64,000 nt of DNA from Sphaerotilus natans. Lineage in GTDB: Bacteria; Pseudomonadota; Gammaproteobacteria; Burkholderiales; Burkholderiaceae_C. The stretch is from NCBI RefSeq assembly GCF_900156335.1, contig NZ_FTMZ01000015.1:54241-118240 (forward strand). The letters run 5' to 3'. Every line of letters starts with the position of its first letter. The first letter of the stretch is position 1. The position numbers were made by a program, and so were the translations under genes. The notes beneath the pieces are model-generated. The model was not told the origin of the DNA and made no database searches. It saw only the letters and a list, made by a program, of their open reading frames with translations. Below, piece by piece: positions 31,444 to 40,335 of the stretch.

Positions 31444-31989
31444 ATGACATCTCGCCCCGCCCCGGGCCTGACGCTGCCCGAGCTGCTGCTGGTGCTGGCC
31501 CTGCTCGGGCTGCTGGCCGCGCTGGCACTGCCCTCGCTGGCCGAGCAGCTGCACCGGCGCCGCCTGATGGCCGCCTCGGCCGCGCTGCAGGCCGACCTGC
31601 AGCTGCTGCGCGAGGCCACCACCGCCCGGCACCGGCTGCTGCGCCTGAGCCTGCACGACCTGCCCGAGGGCCACTGCCGGCTGATCCATGACGGCGATGC
31701 CGCCGACTGCCGCTGCGAGGCCGATGCGCGACATCAGCCCCAGGTCGAGTGCCGCGCCGGCACGCAGCTGCTGCGCGCCACGCTGCTGCCGCGCAGCCAG
31801 GGCCTGGTGCTGCGCGCCAATGTCGCCAGCCTGCGCGCCGAGCCTCGCCACGGCACCCTCACCCCGACCGGCACGATCGAGCTGACCGGCAGCCGCGGCG
31901 GGCCGGTGCTGCGCCATGTGGTCAACATCCTGGGCCGCACCCGGCTGTGCACGCCCACCTTGCCGCTGCCCGGCGTGCCGCGATGCTGA
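31444..31989 (+). CDS. GspH/FimT-type pseudopilin
   Basis: 181 residues. The ATG at 31444 follows an AGGGAGG site. The prepilin signal is PG-LTLPELLLVLALLGLLAAL, with peptidase cleavage after Gly and Glu at mature position 5, then a long N-terminal alpha helix and a Cys-containing globular part. FimT/GspH proteins are minor components of type IV pili or type II secretion. It is the first gene of five overlapping pseudopilin genes and its end overlaps the next ATG by seven bases. Confidence 0.85.
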   Translation: MTSRPAPGLTLPELLLVLALLGLLAALALPSLAEQLHRRRLMAASAALQADLQLLREATTARHRLLRLSLHDLPEGHCRLIHDGDAADCRCEADARHQPQVECRAGTQLLRATLLPRSQGLVLRANVASLRAEPRHGTLTPTGTIELTGSRGGPVLRHVVNILGRTRLCTPTLPLPGVPRC

Positions 31990-32462
31990 GCGCCCAGCCC
32001 CGGCAGTCCGCGCCAGCCCGTGGACTGACGCTGATCGAGATGGTCCTGGTGCTGACCCTGCTGGCCCTTCTGGCCGCGATCGCGCTGCCGTCCTGGCAGC
32101 AGCAGCTGCAGCGCAGCCGCCGTGGTGACGCCATCGCCGCGCTGGCGCGCATCGAGCTGGCCCAGCAGGACTGGCGCAGCCGCCATGCCCAGTTCGCGCC
32201 GACGCTGGCGGCCGACGGCCTGGCGCTGCCCGCCCTGAGCCCTGGCGGCCACTACCGCCTCGCGATCGTGATCGCGACCGATGCGCCCGACCTGACCAGC
32301 GGCTACCGGGCGGTCGCGCAGGCGATCGGCGCCCAGCAGGGCGACAGCAACTGCCTGTGGATGGCGATCGAGCTGTTGCAGGGTGAACTGCGGCTGCGCT
32401 CCGGCCCGGACGCGCGCCTGGGCAACGCCGCCGCAGACAACCGTGCCTGCTGGAGGCAGTGA
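31983..32462 (+). CDS. PilE-like minor pilin
   Basis: 159 residues. The prepilin signal ARG-LTLIEMVLVLTLLALLAAIALP matches type IV pilins with Glu5. The C-terminal half carries a PilE/ComP-type region (GGHYRLAIVIAT, then NCLWMAIELL and NRACWRQ) with two Cys that could form the D-loop disulfide. The start at 31983 lies within the end of the upstream gene. PilW follows with three bases between. Confidence 0.82.
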   Translation: MLSAQPRQSAPARGLTLIEMVLVLTLLALLAAIALPSWQQQLQRSRRGDAIAALARIELAQQDWRSRHAQFAPTLAADGLALPALSPGGHYRLAIVIATDAPDLTSGYRAVAQAIGAQQGDSNCLWMAIELLQGELRLRSGPDARLGNAAADNRACWRQ

Positions 32463-32465
32463 GCG

Positions 32466-33173
32466 ATGCGATGCCGGGGTGTCGCGCTGGTCGAACTGAT
32501 GCTGGCCTGCGCGCTGGCGGTGGCGCTGGGTGGCGCCGCGCTGCATCTGGTGGTGGCGCAGATCGACGAGCAGCGCCGGCTGCAGCGCTCGATCCGCATC
32601 GAGCAGGAACTGCGCGCCGCCGCCGACCTGATCGTGCGCGACCTGCGCCGCGCCGGCTACCGGGGCGATGCCGCCACCGCGGTGCTGCGCGCGGCGGACG
32701 GACAGGCCGTGCCGCCCAATCCCTATGCCGGACTGGAACGCGGCCTCGAGGCCGGAGCCATCGCGCTCGGCCACGCCTACAGCCGCGACCTCAGCGAGGA
32801 TGGTCAGGTGGCCAATCATGAGCGCTTCGGGCTGCAATGGCTGCCAGCCGAAGGTCTGCTGGAGTGGCGACTGTCGGGAAGCGCGCTGCAGCCGGCCGCG
32901 CGCGATCACTGGCAGGCCCTGGTCGATCCCGCCCTGCTGCAGGTGACCGCGCTGACCATCGACCTCATCGAGGAGCGCCACTCTCTGCTGGCGCTGTGCG
33001 GTGCGGCCTCAGGAGCCTGCGCCAGCCAGGCCGGCTGCCCGCCCGAGCGCATCCGCCGTATGGTGCGACTGCGCATCGAGGCCCGCGACCGGCAGGATGC
33101 GCGGCGCAGCCACCAGCTCGAGAGCCGGGTCGGTCTGCGCAATGACGAGGTGCGTGGTGCCTGCCCCGCCTGA
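32466..33173 (+). CDS. pilW: PilW-like minor pilin
   Basis: 235 residues. The N terminus RCRG-VALVELMLACALAVALGGAAL is a prepilin signal with Glu in the expected place. The later sequence (IRIEQELRAAADLIVRDLRRAGYRG) is the PilW/GspJ-type helical signature. PilW takes part in initiating pilus assembly together with PilX, PilV and PilY1. An alternative ATG lies five bases later but out of frame. The end overlaps the PilX start. Confidence 0.82.
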   Translation: MRCRGVALVELMLACALAVALGGAALHLVVAQIDEQRRLQRSIRIEQELRAAADLIVRDLRRAGYRGDAATAVLRAADGQAVPPNPYAGLERGLEAGAIALGHAYSRDLSEDGQVANHERFGLQWLPAEGLLEWRLSGSALQPAARDHWQALVDPALLQVTALTIDLIEERHSLLALCGAASGACASQAGCPPERIRRMVRLRIEARDRQDARRSHQLESRVGLRNDEVRGACPA

Positions 33174-34449
33174 GCGCAGCGCCAGGCGCGTCGATCGGCG
33201 CCACCTGCGCCACCTGCGCCACCAGCGGGGCCTGGGGCTGCTGGCGCTGGTGATGGTGCTGCTGCTGTGCGCGCATCTGGCGGTGCTGGGCGGACAGCGG
33301 GCCCGGCTGTCGCAGCAGGGCGCCGCCGACGCTCACCGCCAGGCACTTCAGGCCCGCGAGGCCGCCGAGGCCGGCCTGGCCTGGGTGCAGGCGGCGCTGA
33401 ACGAGAGCGTCCCCCTGGACGAGCACTGCGAACCGACGACGATCTCCGCCGCCACCCGCCCGCTGCTGCGCGAACGCTGGCTGGCCGAGGTGCTGCGCAC
33501 CGGTCCGGACAGCCTGCGGCCGGCCTGCCGCCTGAGCGCCGGCCGCTGGCACTGTCACTGCCCCGCACAGGGCGCAGGCCGTCCGGCTGAGACGGGAGAC
33601 GGCCGGCTCACGCCGGCCTTCGGCGTGCAGCTCGAGGCCGAGAACAGCGCGCACAGCCTGTGGCGGGCCACGATCGACGGCTGCAGCCACGCCGCGCCCG
33701 ACTGCGGCGCCCCCGATGCCGCCGAGCCGGCCGCCCGGCACCGCCTGCAGGTGCTGCTGGCCCCGCCGGGCAGCGCCGGGTCGCTGCCTGAAGCCGCCGT
33801 CAGCGCGGTCGGGCGACTGCGGCTGGCCGGCTCGGCGCTGGCCCTCCAGGGCGATCCGGCACAGGCCGGCCCGGCGCTGCAGGCCGGCGGCGACATCCAG
33901 GTCGAGCCCCCCGCACGCAGCCTCGGCCCGCCCGGAACGCCGGACGAAGCCAGCCGCCGCGCCGGCGATCCCCGTCTGGCCGAGGGCGCTGCTGCGCTGT
34001 GGCCGCGCCTGACTGGCCTGCCGGCCGAGGCGCTGGCCGGCTCGCCGGGCTGGACGCGCATCCCGTGCGGTGGCGACAACGACTGCAGCACCGCAACCGC
34101 CGCCGCGCTGGCCACCGGACGGCGACGGCTGTGGATCGACGGCGATCTGGACCTGGGCGGGCGCGACTGGGGCTCGCCGCAGCACCCCGTGCTGCTGGCA
34201 GTCCGCGGCCGGCTGCACGCCAGCGAGCCGTTCACCGCACACGGCCTGCTGATCGGCGGCCGGGTCGACATGGCGCCGACCGGCGGCGGGCGCAGCCGGC
34301 TGCAGGGCGCGCTGCTCAGCCTGGGCGAGGCCCGCATCGACGGCGCGGTCGACCTGCGCCATGACCGTGCGCTGCTCGAGCGGCTGATGCCGCTGCCCGG
34401 CGCGCTGCTGATGGTTCCGGGCAGCTGGTTCGACCCGCCACGCCGATGA
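33142..34449 (+). CDS. PilX-like minor pilin/pseudopilin, long form
   Basis: About 435 residues from the ATG at 33142; GTG at 33157, with GAGG six bases upstream, is an equally likely start. The segment RHQRGLGLLALVMVLLLCAHLAVLGGQRARL is the hydrophobic N-terminal helix typical of PilX, without the usual Glu5. The protein is far longer than ordinary PilX (about 170-200 residues). Its extended C-terminal part has beta-rich repeats (GGDIQVEP, WIDGDLDLGG, LHASEPFTAHGLLIGG), so it may carry an adhesive or polymer-binding domain. It overlaps PilW by 32 bases and the next gene by four. Confidence 0.7.
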   Translation: MTRCVVPAPPERSARRVDRRHLRHLRHQRGLGLLALVMVLLLCAHLAVLGGQRARLSQQGAADAHRQALQAREAAEAGLAWVQAALNESVPLDEHCEPTTISAATRPLLRERWLAEVLRTGPDSLRPACRLSAGRWHCHCPAQGAGRPAETGDGRLTPAFGVQLEAENSAHSLWRATIDGCSHAAPDCGAPDAAEPAARHRLQVLLAPPGSAGSLPEAAVSAVGRLRLAGSALALQGDPAQAGPALQAGGDIQVEPPARSLGPPGTPDEASRRAGDPRLAEGAAALWPRLTGLPAEALAGSPGWTRIPCGGDNDCSTATAAALATGRRRLWIDGDLDLGGRDWGSPQHPVLLAVRGRLHASEPFTAHGLLIGGRVDMAPTGGGRSRLQGALLSLGEARIDGAVDLRHDRALLERLMPLPGALLMVPGSWFDPPRR

Positions 34450-35642
34450 GCGCGCACACCGCCCTGACCCGCCCGCACGGCCTGGCGCTGATCGAGGTGC
34501 TGGTCGCGCTGCTGCTGCTCGGCCTGGGCAGCCTGTCGCTGCTGAGGCTGCAGGGCGGACTGCGACTGGGCGCCGACCTGAGCCGCCAGCAGGCCGAGGC
34601 AGTGCGCCTGGCCGCCGACGACCTGGAGACACTGCGCGCCGGGTCTGCGACCGCTTCGCCTCCAACCGCCCTCGACGGCAGCACCTCGCCGATGCAGCTG
34701 CAGCGCCGCATCGAGGCGAGTGCGCTGCAGCGGCTGGCGTCGGTGAGCAGCCGGATCGACTGGCACGACCGCCACGGCCAGCCTCAGAGCATCGCGCTGA
34801 GCAGCCTGCGACTGCAGCCCCAGGCCGACCTGGCTGCGGCCACGCTGCTGGCACGCCACAGCGGGGGCCGCGCCATCGGCAGCAGCGGCACCGTGCCCAG
34901 CATCGCCAGCCCCGCCCGGCTGCCGCCGGGCAGCCAGGACCTGGGCGATGGCCGCCATGCCTGGCGCGTGCGGCCAGACTCGACGCGGATCTGGGTCTTC
35001 GACAGCCGCAGCGCCGCGGTGACACAACGCTGCGACCAGCCCGCGCCGCCGCCCGGCACGCCAGAGCGGCTCGATGCCGGCAGCCTCGGCAACTGCCGGG
35101 CGCTGTCCGGACTGCTGCTGTCCGGCCATGTGCGCTTCGCCACCGGCACCGACACGCCGGGCGAAACCCAGGCCGAGCAGCCGGACAGTGCCGTCCTGCC
35201 GCTGGACCTGCGGCTCACGCTGAGCAGCACCGGCCATCCCACGCCCGCCTGGGAATGCGTTCATGATGGACCGGACGGCGGCAGCACGGCACGCACCGCG
35301 ATCACCTACCACTGCCTGGTGCAACCGGTCGCGGCCGCCTCGGGCGGCCTGCCGCGCTGGTCCGGCCGGCTCGACCTGGTGCCCCAGGGCTGGCTGCTGG
35401 CCGAGGGCGGCGCCACCGCCGGTCAGTCCGGACGCTTCCGGATCTGCCGCTACAGCGCCGACCAGGACGGCAACGGCCGCATCGACGCGGCAGAGCATCC
35501 GGCGGTCTACATCGCCGTGACGCTGCCACTGGCCGGGCAGAACTTTCTCGTCATCCGCGGCAGCGCGCGCTGCCCGGTCGACACCGGCCCCTGGCCCTGG
35601 CCGGACCCGCTCGACGACAGCACGGTCGCGCACCAGCCCTGA
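34446..35642 (+). CDS. PilV-like minor pilin, long form
   Basis: 398 residues. The prepilin signal HG-LALIEVLVALLLLGLGSLSL has Glu5 and a PilV-like helix. The globular domain is larger than usual (PilV about 170-200 residues) and ends with a stretch (RYSADQDGNGRIDAAEHPAV) that looks like a calcium-binding EF-hand-type loop (D-x-D-G-N-G-x-I-D). The ATG overlaps the previous stop (ATGA). It is the last of the five pseudopilin genes. Confidence 0.75.
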   Translation: MSAHTALTRPHGLALIEVLVALLLLGLGSLSLLRLQGGLRLGADLSRQQAEAVRLAADDLETLRAGSATASPPTALDGSTSPMQLQRRIEASALQRLASVSSRIDWHDRHGQPQSIALSSLRLQPQADLAAATLLARHSGGRAIGSSGTVPSIASPARLPPGSQDLGDGRHAWRVRPDSTRIWVFDSRSAAVTQRCDQPAPPPGTPERLDAGSLGNCRALSGLLLSGHVRFATGTDTPGETQAEQPDSAVLPLDLRLTLSSTGHPTPAWECVHDGPDGGSTARTAITYHCLVQPVAAASGGLPRWSGRLDLVPQGWLLAEGGATAGQSGRFRICRYSADQDGNGRIDAAEHPAVYIAVTLPLAGQNFLVIRGSARCPVDTGPWPWPDPLDDSTVAHQP

Positions 35643-35687
35643 GCTGAGCGCGCCTGTCGTGGCTGCACGCGCAGCAATGATGCGGTG

Positions 35688-35693
35688 CACAAT
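35688..35693 (+). promoter_or_regulatory. Candidate -10 box, leaderless ribD
   Basis: CACAAT ends seven bases before the ribD ATG. The gap to the pilin gene is only 58 bases, too small for an FMN riboswitch. Confidence 0.4.
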
Positions 35694-35700
35694 CCTGTTC

Positions 35701-36882
35701 ATGGATGCCCTCGACCCCACTCCGGACGACCTCCTCCCGGCCCCGCTGGCGCAGTTCAGTGCCCGCGACCAGATCGCGATGGCCGAGGCGCTGGACCTGG
35801 CCGCCCAGGCCATCGGCCTGACCGAGCCCAATCCCCGCGTCGGCTGCGTGCTGACCGCGCCCGGCGGGCAGGTCATCGGCCGAGGCCACACCCGCGAGGC
35901 CGGCGGCCCGCATGCCGAGGTGGTCGCGCTGCGCGAGGCCCGTGCCGCCGGCCACGATCTGCGTGGCGCCACCGCCCATGTCACGCTCGAGCCCTGCAGC
36001 CACCACGGCCGCACGCCGCCGTGCGCCGACGCGCTGGTCGAGGCTGGCCTGGCACGGGTGGTGATCGCCGCGCTCGACCCCAATCCGCTGGTGGCCGGCC
36101 GGGGCGTGCGCCGGCTGCACGCGGCGGGCATCGAGGTGATCCACGGCCTGATGGCCGAGGCCTCGCGCGAGCTCAACATCGGTTTCTTCTCGCGCATGAT
36201 CCGCGGCCGGCCCTGGGTGCGCATGAAGGTCGCCGGCAGTCTGGACGGCCGCAGCGCACTGCCCGACGGGCGCAGCCAGTGGATCACCGGTGCGGCCGCA
36301 CGCGCCGACGGCCATGCCTGGCGGCGGCGCGCCGGCGCGATCCTGACCGGTGTGGGCACGGTGCTCGACGACGACCCGCGCCTGGACACCCGGCTGGCGA
36401 CCGATCCCTGGGGCCGGCTGCCGCTGCGGGTGGTGCTCGACAGCACGCTGCGCACGCCGCCGACCGCACGCCTGCTCGATGCGCCGGGCCGCGCGCTGCT
36501 GCTGTGCCGGCCCGCTGCCCTCGAGGACGAGGCACGCGTCGCGGCGCTGCAGCGCGAGGGCGTCGAGATCGAGGCGGTCGCACCCGGCACCGACGGCCGG
36601 CCCGATCTCGCGGCGGTGCTGGCCCTGCTGGGCCGGCGCGGCGTCAACGAGCTGCATGTCGAGGCCGGCGCGCGGCTCAACGGCGCGCTGCTGGCCGCCG
36701 GCCAGGTCGACGAGCTGCTGGCCTATGTCGCGCCGGTGCTGCTCGGCGAGGGCCGCGGGCTGGCGGCCTTCGGGCCGCCCGCGGCGCTGGACCAGGCCTG
36801 GCGGATGGCGCTGCACGACGTCGCGCGGGTCGGCGAGGACGTGCGCCTGATCGGCCGGCCGTCGGCTGTGTCAGCGCCCTAG
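35701..36882 (+). CDS. ribD: Bifunctional riboflavin deaminase/reductase
   Basis: 393 residues. The N-terminal deaminase domain has zinc ligands in GGPHAEVVAL and PCSHHGRTPPC. The C-terminal reductase domain (about 175-390) has RPWVRMKVAGSLDGRSAL and GVGTVLDDDPRLDTR. It catalyses the second and third steps of riboflavin synthesis. ribBA follows after 57 bases with its own -10 box. Confidence 0.96.
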   Translation: MDALDPTPDDLLPAPLAQFSARDQIAMAEALDLAAQAIGLTEPNPRVGCVLTAPGGQVIGRGHTREAGGPHAEVVALREARAAGHDLRGATAHVTLEPCSHHGRTPPCADALVEAGLARVVIAALDPNPLVAGRGVRRLHAAGIEVIHGLMAEASRELNIGFFSRMIRGRPWVRMKVAGSLDGRSALPDGRSQWITGAAARADGHAWRRRAGAILTGVGTVLDDDPRLDTRLATDPWGRLPLRVVLDSTLRTPPTARLLDAPGRALLLCRPAALEDEARVAALQREGVEIEAVAPGTDGRPDLAAVLALLGRRGVNELHVEAGARLNGALLAAGQVDELLAYVAPVLLGEGRGLAAFGPPAALDQAWRMALHDVARVGEDVRLIGRPSAVSAP

Positions 36883-36927
36883 GGGACAGACTCGCGCCGG
36901 CTTCAGGGTGGGAGGCCGCCGAGCGCC

Positions 36928-36933
36928 TACAAT
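36928..36933 (+). promoter_or_regulatory. Candidate -10 box, leaderless ribBA
   Basis: TACAAT ends six bases before the ATG at 36940, and no ribosome site lies between them. Confidence 0.45.
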
Positions 36934-36939
36934 CCCGGA

Positions 36940-38037
36940 ATGTCGATTTCTCCGATACCCGAGCTGGTGGCCGAGCTTGCGGCCGGTCGCATGATCATCC
37001 TCGTCGACGAGGAGGATCGCGAGAACGAGGGCGATCTGGTCCTCGCCGCCGATCTGGTCACGCCGGAAGCCATCAATTTCATGGCCAAGCATGGCCGCGG
37101 CCTGATCTGCCTGACGCTCACGCGCGAGCGCTGCGAATACCTGCAGCTGCCGCCGATGGCCGCGCGCAACGGCACCAAGCACAGCACCGCCTTCACCGTC
37201 TCGATCGAGGCGGCCACCGGCGTGACCACAGGCATCTCGGCGGCGGACCGCTCGCGCACCGTGGAGGTCGCGGTCGCCCGCGACACCCGGCCGGCCGATC
37301 TGGTCCAGCCCGGCCACATCTTCCCGCTGCAGGCCCAGGATGGCGGCGTGCTGATGCGCGCCGGCCACACCGAGGCCGGCTGCGATCTGGCCCGCATGGC
37401 CGGCCTGTCGCCCGCCTCGGTGATCTGCGAGATCATGAAGGACGACGGCACGATGGCGCGCCTGCCCGATCTGCAGGAATTCGCCCGCGAGCACGGCCTG
37501 AAGATCGGCACCATCGCCGACCTGATCAGCTACCGCAGCCGCAACGAATCGCTGATCGAGCCGCTGCATCAGGCGCCACTGACCACGCCCTGGGGGCAGT
37601 TCGACAGCCGCGTCTACCGCGACCGCACCGGACAAGTCCATCTGGCGCTGTCGAAGGGCAGCTGGACGCCCGACGACGAGCTGCTGGTGCGGGTGCACGA
37701 GCCGCTGTCGGTGCTGGACCTGCTCGATGTCGGCCGCGCGCGCCACTCCTGGGCGCTGCCGCACGCGCTGGCGACGATCGAGTCGGCCGGCCGCGGCGTG
37801 GCGGTGCTGCTCAACGTCGGCCAGGACGCGCAGGCGCTGCTGGGCCTGGCGCAACCGCAGCCGGCCGAACCGGCCCGCCCGACGATGGACCTGCGCACCT
37901 ACGGCGTGGGCGCGCAGATCCTGCGCGACCTCGGCGTGCGTCGCATGAAGCTGATGAGCAACCGCCGCCGCATGCCCAGCATGGTCGGCTATGGCCTGGA
38001 AGTCACCGGCTTCCTGCCGTCCGAGCCCCAGGCCTGA
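36940..38037 (+). CDS. ribB: DHBP synthase with degenerate GTP cyclohydrolase II domain (RibBX type)
   Basis: 365 residues. The N-terminal DHBP synthase domain (about 1-205) is complete: [21 protein letters not shown] and [13 protein letters not shown]. The C-terminal half has the GTP cyclohydrolase II fold, but the zinc cysteines expected in C-x10-C-x-C are absent; the equivalent stretch reads [20 protein letters not shown]. It therefore resembles the RibBX variant described in Proteobacteria, in which only DHBP synthase works. A separate ribA would be needed elsewhere. Confidence 0.9.
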   Translation: MSISPIPELVAELAAGRMIILVDEEDRENEGDLVLAADLVTPEAINFMAKHGRGLICLTLTRERCEYLQLPPMAARNGTKHSTAFTVSIEAATGVTTGISAADRSRTVEVAVARDTRPADLVQPGHIFPLQAQDGGVLMRAGHTEAGCDLARMAGLSPASVICEIMKDDGTMARLPDLQEFAREHGLKIGTIADLISYRSRNESLIEPLHQAPLTTPWGQFDSRVYRDRTGQVHLALSKGSWTPDDELLVRVHEPLSVLDLLDVGRARHSWALPHALATIESAGRGVAVLLNVGQDAQALLGLAQPQPAEPARPTMDLRTYGVGAQILRDLGVRRMKLMSNRRRMPSMVGYGLEVTGFLPSEPQA

Positions 38038-38074
38038 GCGCCGATCCGCCGACCCTCACCACGGAGTCATCGCC

Positions 38075-38539
38075 ATGCAAGGTGCCGACAAGGGCCAATC
38101 CACCCGTCTGGACGGCAGCGACCTGCACGTCGCCATCGTCCAGGCCCGCTTCAATGCCGAGCTGACCGACCGGCTCGCGCAGAGCTGCATCGCCGAGCTG
38201 CAGCGTCTGGGCGTCGAGCAGCGCCACATCCGCCACATCAGCGTGCCCGGCGCGCTGGAGGTGCCGGTGGCGCTGCAGGCGCTGGCCGAGGCCGACGAGC
38301 ATGACGCGCTGATCGCGCTGGGCTGCATCATCCGTGGCGAGACCTATCACTTCGAACTGGTCGCCAACGAGAGCGGCGCCGGCGTCACCCGGGTGTCGCT
38401 CGATCATGGCGTGCCGATCGCCAATGCCATCCTGACCGTCGAGAACGAGGCCCAGGCCTGGGCCCGCGCCGAAGACAAGGGCGCCGACGCGGCCCGCGTC
38501 GCGGTCGAGATGGCGAATCTGCTGGAAGAATTGTCTTGA
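38075..38539 (+). CDS. ribH: 6,7-dimethyl-8-ribityllumazine synthase
   Basis: 154 residues. It joins the ribityl pyrimidine and DHBP to lumazine, the step before riboflavin. [24 protein letters not shown] and the catalytic His region are present. The stop overlaps the TTG start of nusB by three bases, so translation is coupled. Confidence 0.96.
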   Translation: MQGADKGQSTRLDGSDLHVAIVQARFNAELTDRLAQSCIAELQRLGVEQRHIRHISVPGALEVPVALQALAEADEHDALIALGCIIRGETYHFELVANESGAGVTRVSLDHGVPIANAILTVENEAQAWARAEDKGADAARVAVEMANLLEELS

Positions 38540-39054
38540 ACCCGAATCAGAAAAACCGTCCCGCCTCCGCCCCGCAAGCCGCCGCCGGCACGCCGCGGCC
38601 GAAATCCGCCCGCCGCCGCTCGCGCGAGCTGGCGCTGCAGGGCCTGTACGAATGGCTGATCAGCCGTGCCGATGTCGGCGTGATCATGGCCCACATGCGC
38701 GAGCAGGATGATCACGGCCGCTGCGACAGCGCCCATCTCGACGCGCTGCTGCAGGGCTGCATCAGCCAGGTGGCCGAGCTTGACGGCGTGATCGCGCCGC
38801 ATCTGGACCGCGTCGTGGCCCAGCTCTCGCCGGTGGAGCATGCGGTGCTGCTGATCGGCACCTACGAGCTGCGCCACTGCGTCGAGGTGCCCTACCGGGT
38901 GGCGATCAACGAGGCGGTCGAGCTGGCCAAGGCCTTCGGCGGCACCGACGGCCACAAGTATGTCAACGGCGTGCTCGACAAGGCCGCCGCCACGCTGCGT
39001 CCGGCCGAGGTCGCCGCCCAGCGCGCCGCCCGCAGCGCGTCGCGCCCGTCCTGA
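38536..39054 (+). CDS. nusB: Transcription antitermination factor NusB
   Basis: 172 residues, starting at TTG (38536) inside the end of rib[16 protein letters not shown] and [17 protein letters not shown] are the NusB signatures, and the C-terminal [10 protein letters not shown] follows. It binds boxA RNA with NusE in rRNA antitermination. The ribH-nusB order is conserved in many Proteobacteria. The TTG start fits the family N terminus better than later codons. Confidence 0.94.
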   Translation: MNPNQKNRPASAPQAAAGTPRPKSARRRSRELALQGLYEWLISRADVGVIMAHMREQDDHGRCDSAHLDALLQGCISQVAELDGVIAPHLDRVVAQLSPVEHAVLLIGTYELRHCVEVPYRVAINEAVELAKAFGGTDGHKYVNGVLDKAAATLRPAEVAAQRAARSASRPS

Positions 39055-39088
39055 TCCTGCCGTCTGCCGTCGAGACCCGCCACCGCTC

Positions 39089-40303
39089 ATGGACCGACTC
39101 CCCAGCGCCTCCCCCGATCCGTTCCGGCTGGCGTCGCGTGTCGCCGGCATCGAGCCCTTCTGGGTGATGGAGTGCGCCAAGGCCGCCGACGAGATCGCCC
39201 GCAGCCCGGCCTGCGATCCGGCGCGGGGCGGCGAGCCGATGATCTATCTGAACATCGGCGAGCCCGACACCACCGCGCCCCCGGCGGTGGCCGAGGCGGC
39301 GCGGCGCTGCATCGACGCCGGCCGCACCCAGTACACCCCGGCGACCGGTCTGCCCGCGTTGCGCGAGGCGATCTCGCGCTGGTATGGCGAGCGCTGGCAG
39401 GCGGATGTGCCGGCGCGGCGCATCGTCGTGACCGCCGGCGCGTCGGCGGCGCTGCAGCTGCTGACCAGCGCGGTGGTCGGCCCCGGCGACGAGATCCTGA
39501 TGCCGGATCCGAGCTATCCGTGCAACCGCCATTTTGTCACCGCCGCCGGCGGCGTCGCCCGGCTGCTGCCGGCAAACGCCGCGCAGCGCTTCCAGCTCGA
39601 TGCGGCCTCGGTCGAGGCGGCCTGGCGCGAGACCACCCGCGGCGTGATGCTGGCCTCGCCGTCGAACCCGACCGGCACCTCGATCGCGCCCGACGAGCTC
39701 GCCCGCATCGCCCAAGCGGTGCGCACGCGCGGCGGCCTGACGCTGGTCGACGAGATCTACCTCGGCCTGAGCTACGACGGCCAGGCGCGCAGCGCGGTGA
39801 CGCTTGGCGACGACGTGGTGGTCATCAACAGCTTCTCCAAGTATTTCGGCATGACCGGCTGGCGCCTGGGCTGGCTGGTGCTGCCCGAGGCGCTGGTGCC
39901 GGCAGTCGAGAAGCTGGCGCAGAACCTCTACATCTGCGCCTCGACGGTCGCGCAGCAGGCCGCGCTGGCCTGCTTCGAGCCCGACACGCTGGCGCTGTGC
40001 GAGCAGCGCCGCCTTGCGATGCAGGCTCGGCGCGACTTCATCGTGCCGGCGCTGGAGTCGCTCGGCCTGACGGTGCCGGTGCGCCCTGACGGCGCCTTCT
40101 ATGTCTGGTTCGACACCCGCGCGCACGCGCCCGACAGCTGGACCTTCTGCATGGACATGATGCAGCGCGCCCACATCGCGCTGACGCCGGGCCGCGACTT
40201 CGGCCATGCGCAGACCGCGCACCACGCCCGGCTCTCCTTCGCCAGCTCGATGGACGACCTGCACGAGGCGGTGCGACGCCTGCGGCGGGTGCTCGGGCGC
40301 TGA
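39089..40303 (+). CDS. Class I/II PLP aminotransferase
   Basis: 404 residues from the ATG at 39089. The PLP lysine is in NSFSKYFGMTGWRLGW, substrate Asp/Tyr residues in LVDEIYLGLSYDG, and SPSNPTGT and the C-terminal Arg region (HHARLSFASS) follow. It resembles AspC/AlaA-like enzymes that move amino groups to 2-oxo acids; the substrate cannot be given. Codons and length are normal. It lies 34 bases after nusB and could be read on the same transcript. Confidence 0.93.
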   Translation: MDRLPSASPDPFRLASRVAGIEPFWVMECAKAADEIARSPACDPARGGEPMIYLNIGEPDTTAPPAVAEAARRCIDAGRTQYTPATGLPALREAISRWYGERWQADVPARRIVVTAGASAALQLLTSAVVGPGDEILMPDPSYPCNRHFVTAAGGVARLLPANAAQRFQLDAASVEAAWRETTRGVMLASPSNPTGTSIAPDELARIAQAVRTRGGLTLVDEIYLGLSYDGQARSAVTLGDDVVVINSFSKYFGMTGWRLGWLVLPEALVPAVEKLAQNLYICASTVAQQAALACFEPDTLALCEQRRLAMQARRDFIVPALESLGLTVPVRPDGAFYVWFDTRAHAPDSWTFCMDMMQRAHIALTPGRDFGHAQTAHHARLSFASSMDDLHEAVRRLRRVLGR

Positions 40304-40335
40304 CGGCCACGGTCACGCGAGTCCCCGCCACCGCC

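Noticed and set aside
35643..36939. Possible FMN riboswitch for the riboflavin genes
   Set aside because: The gaps before ribD (58 bases) and ribBA (57 bases) are too short, and none of the conserved FMN elements is present.
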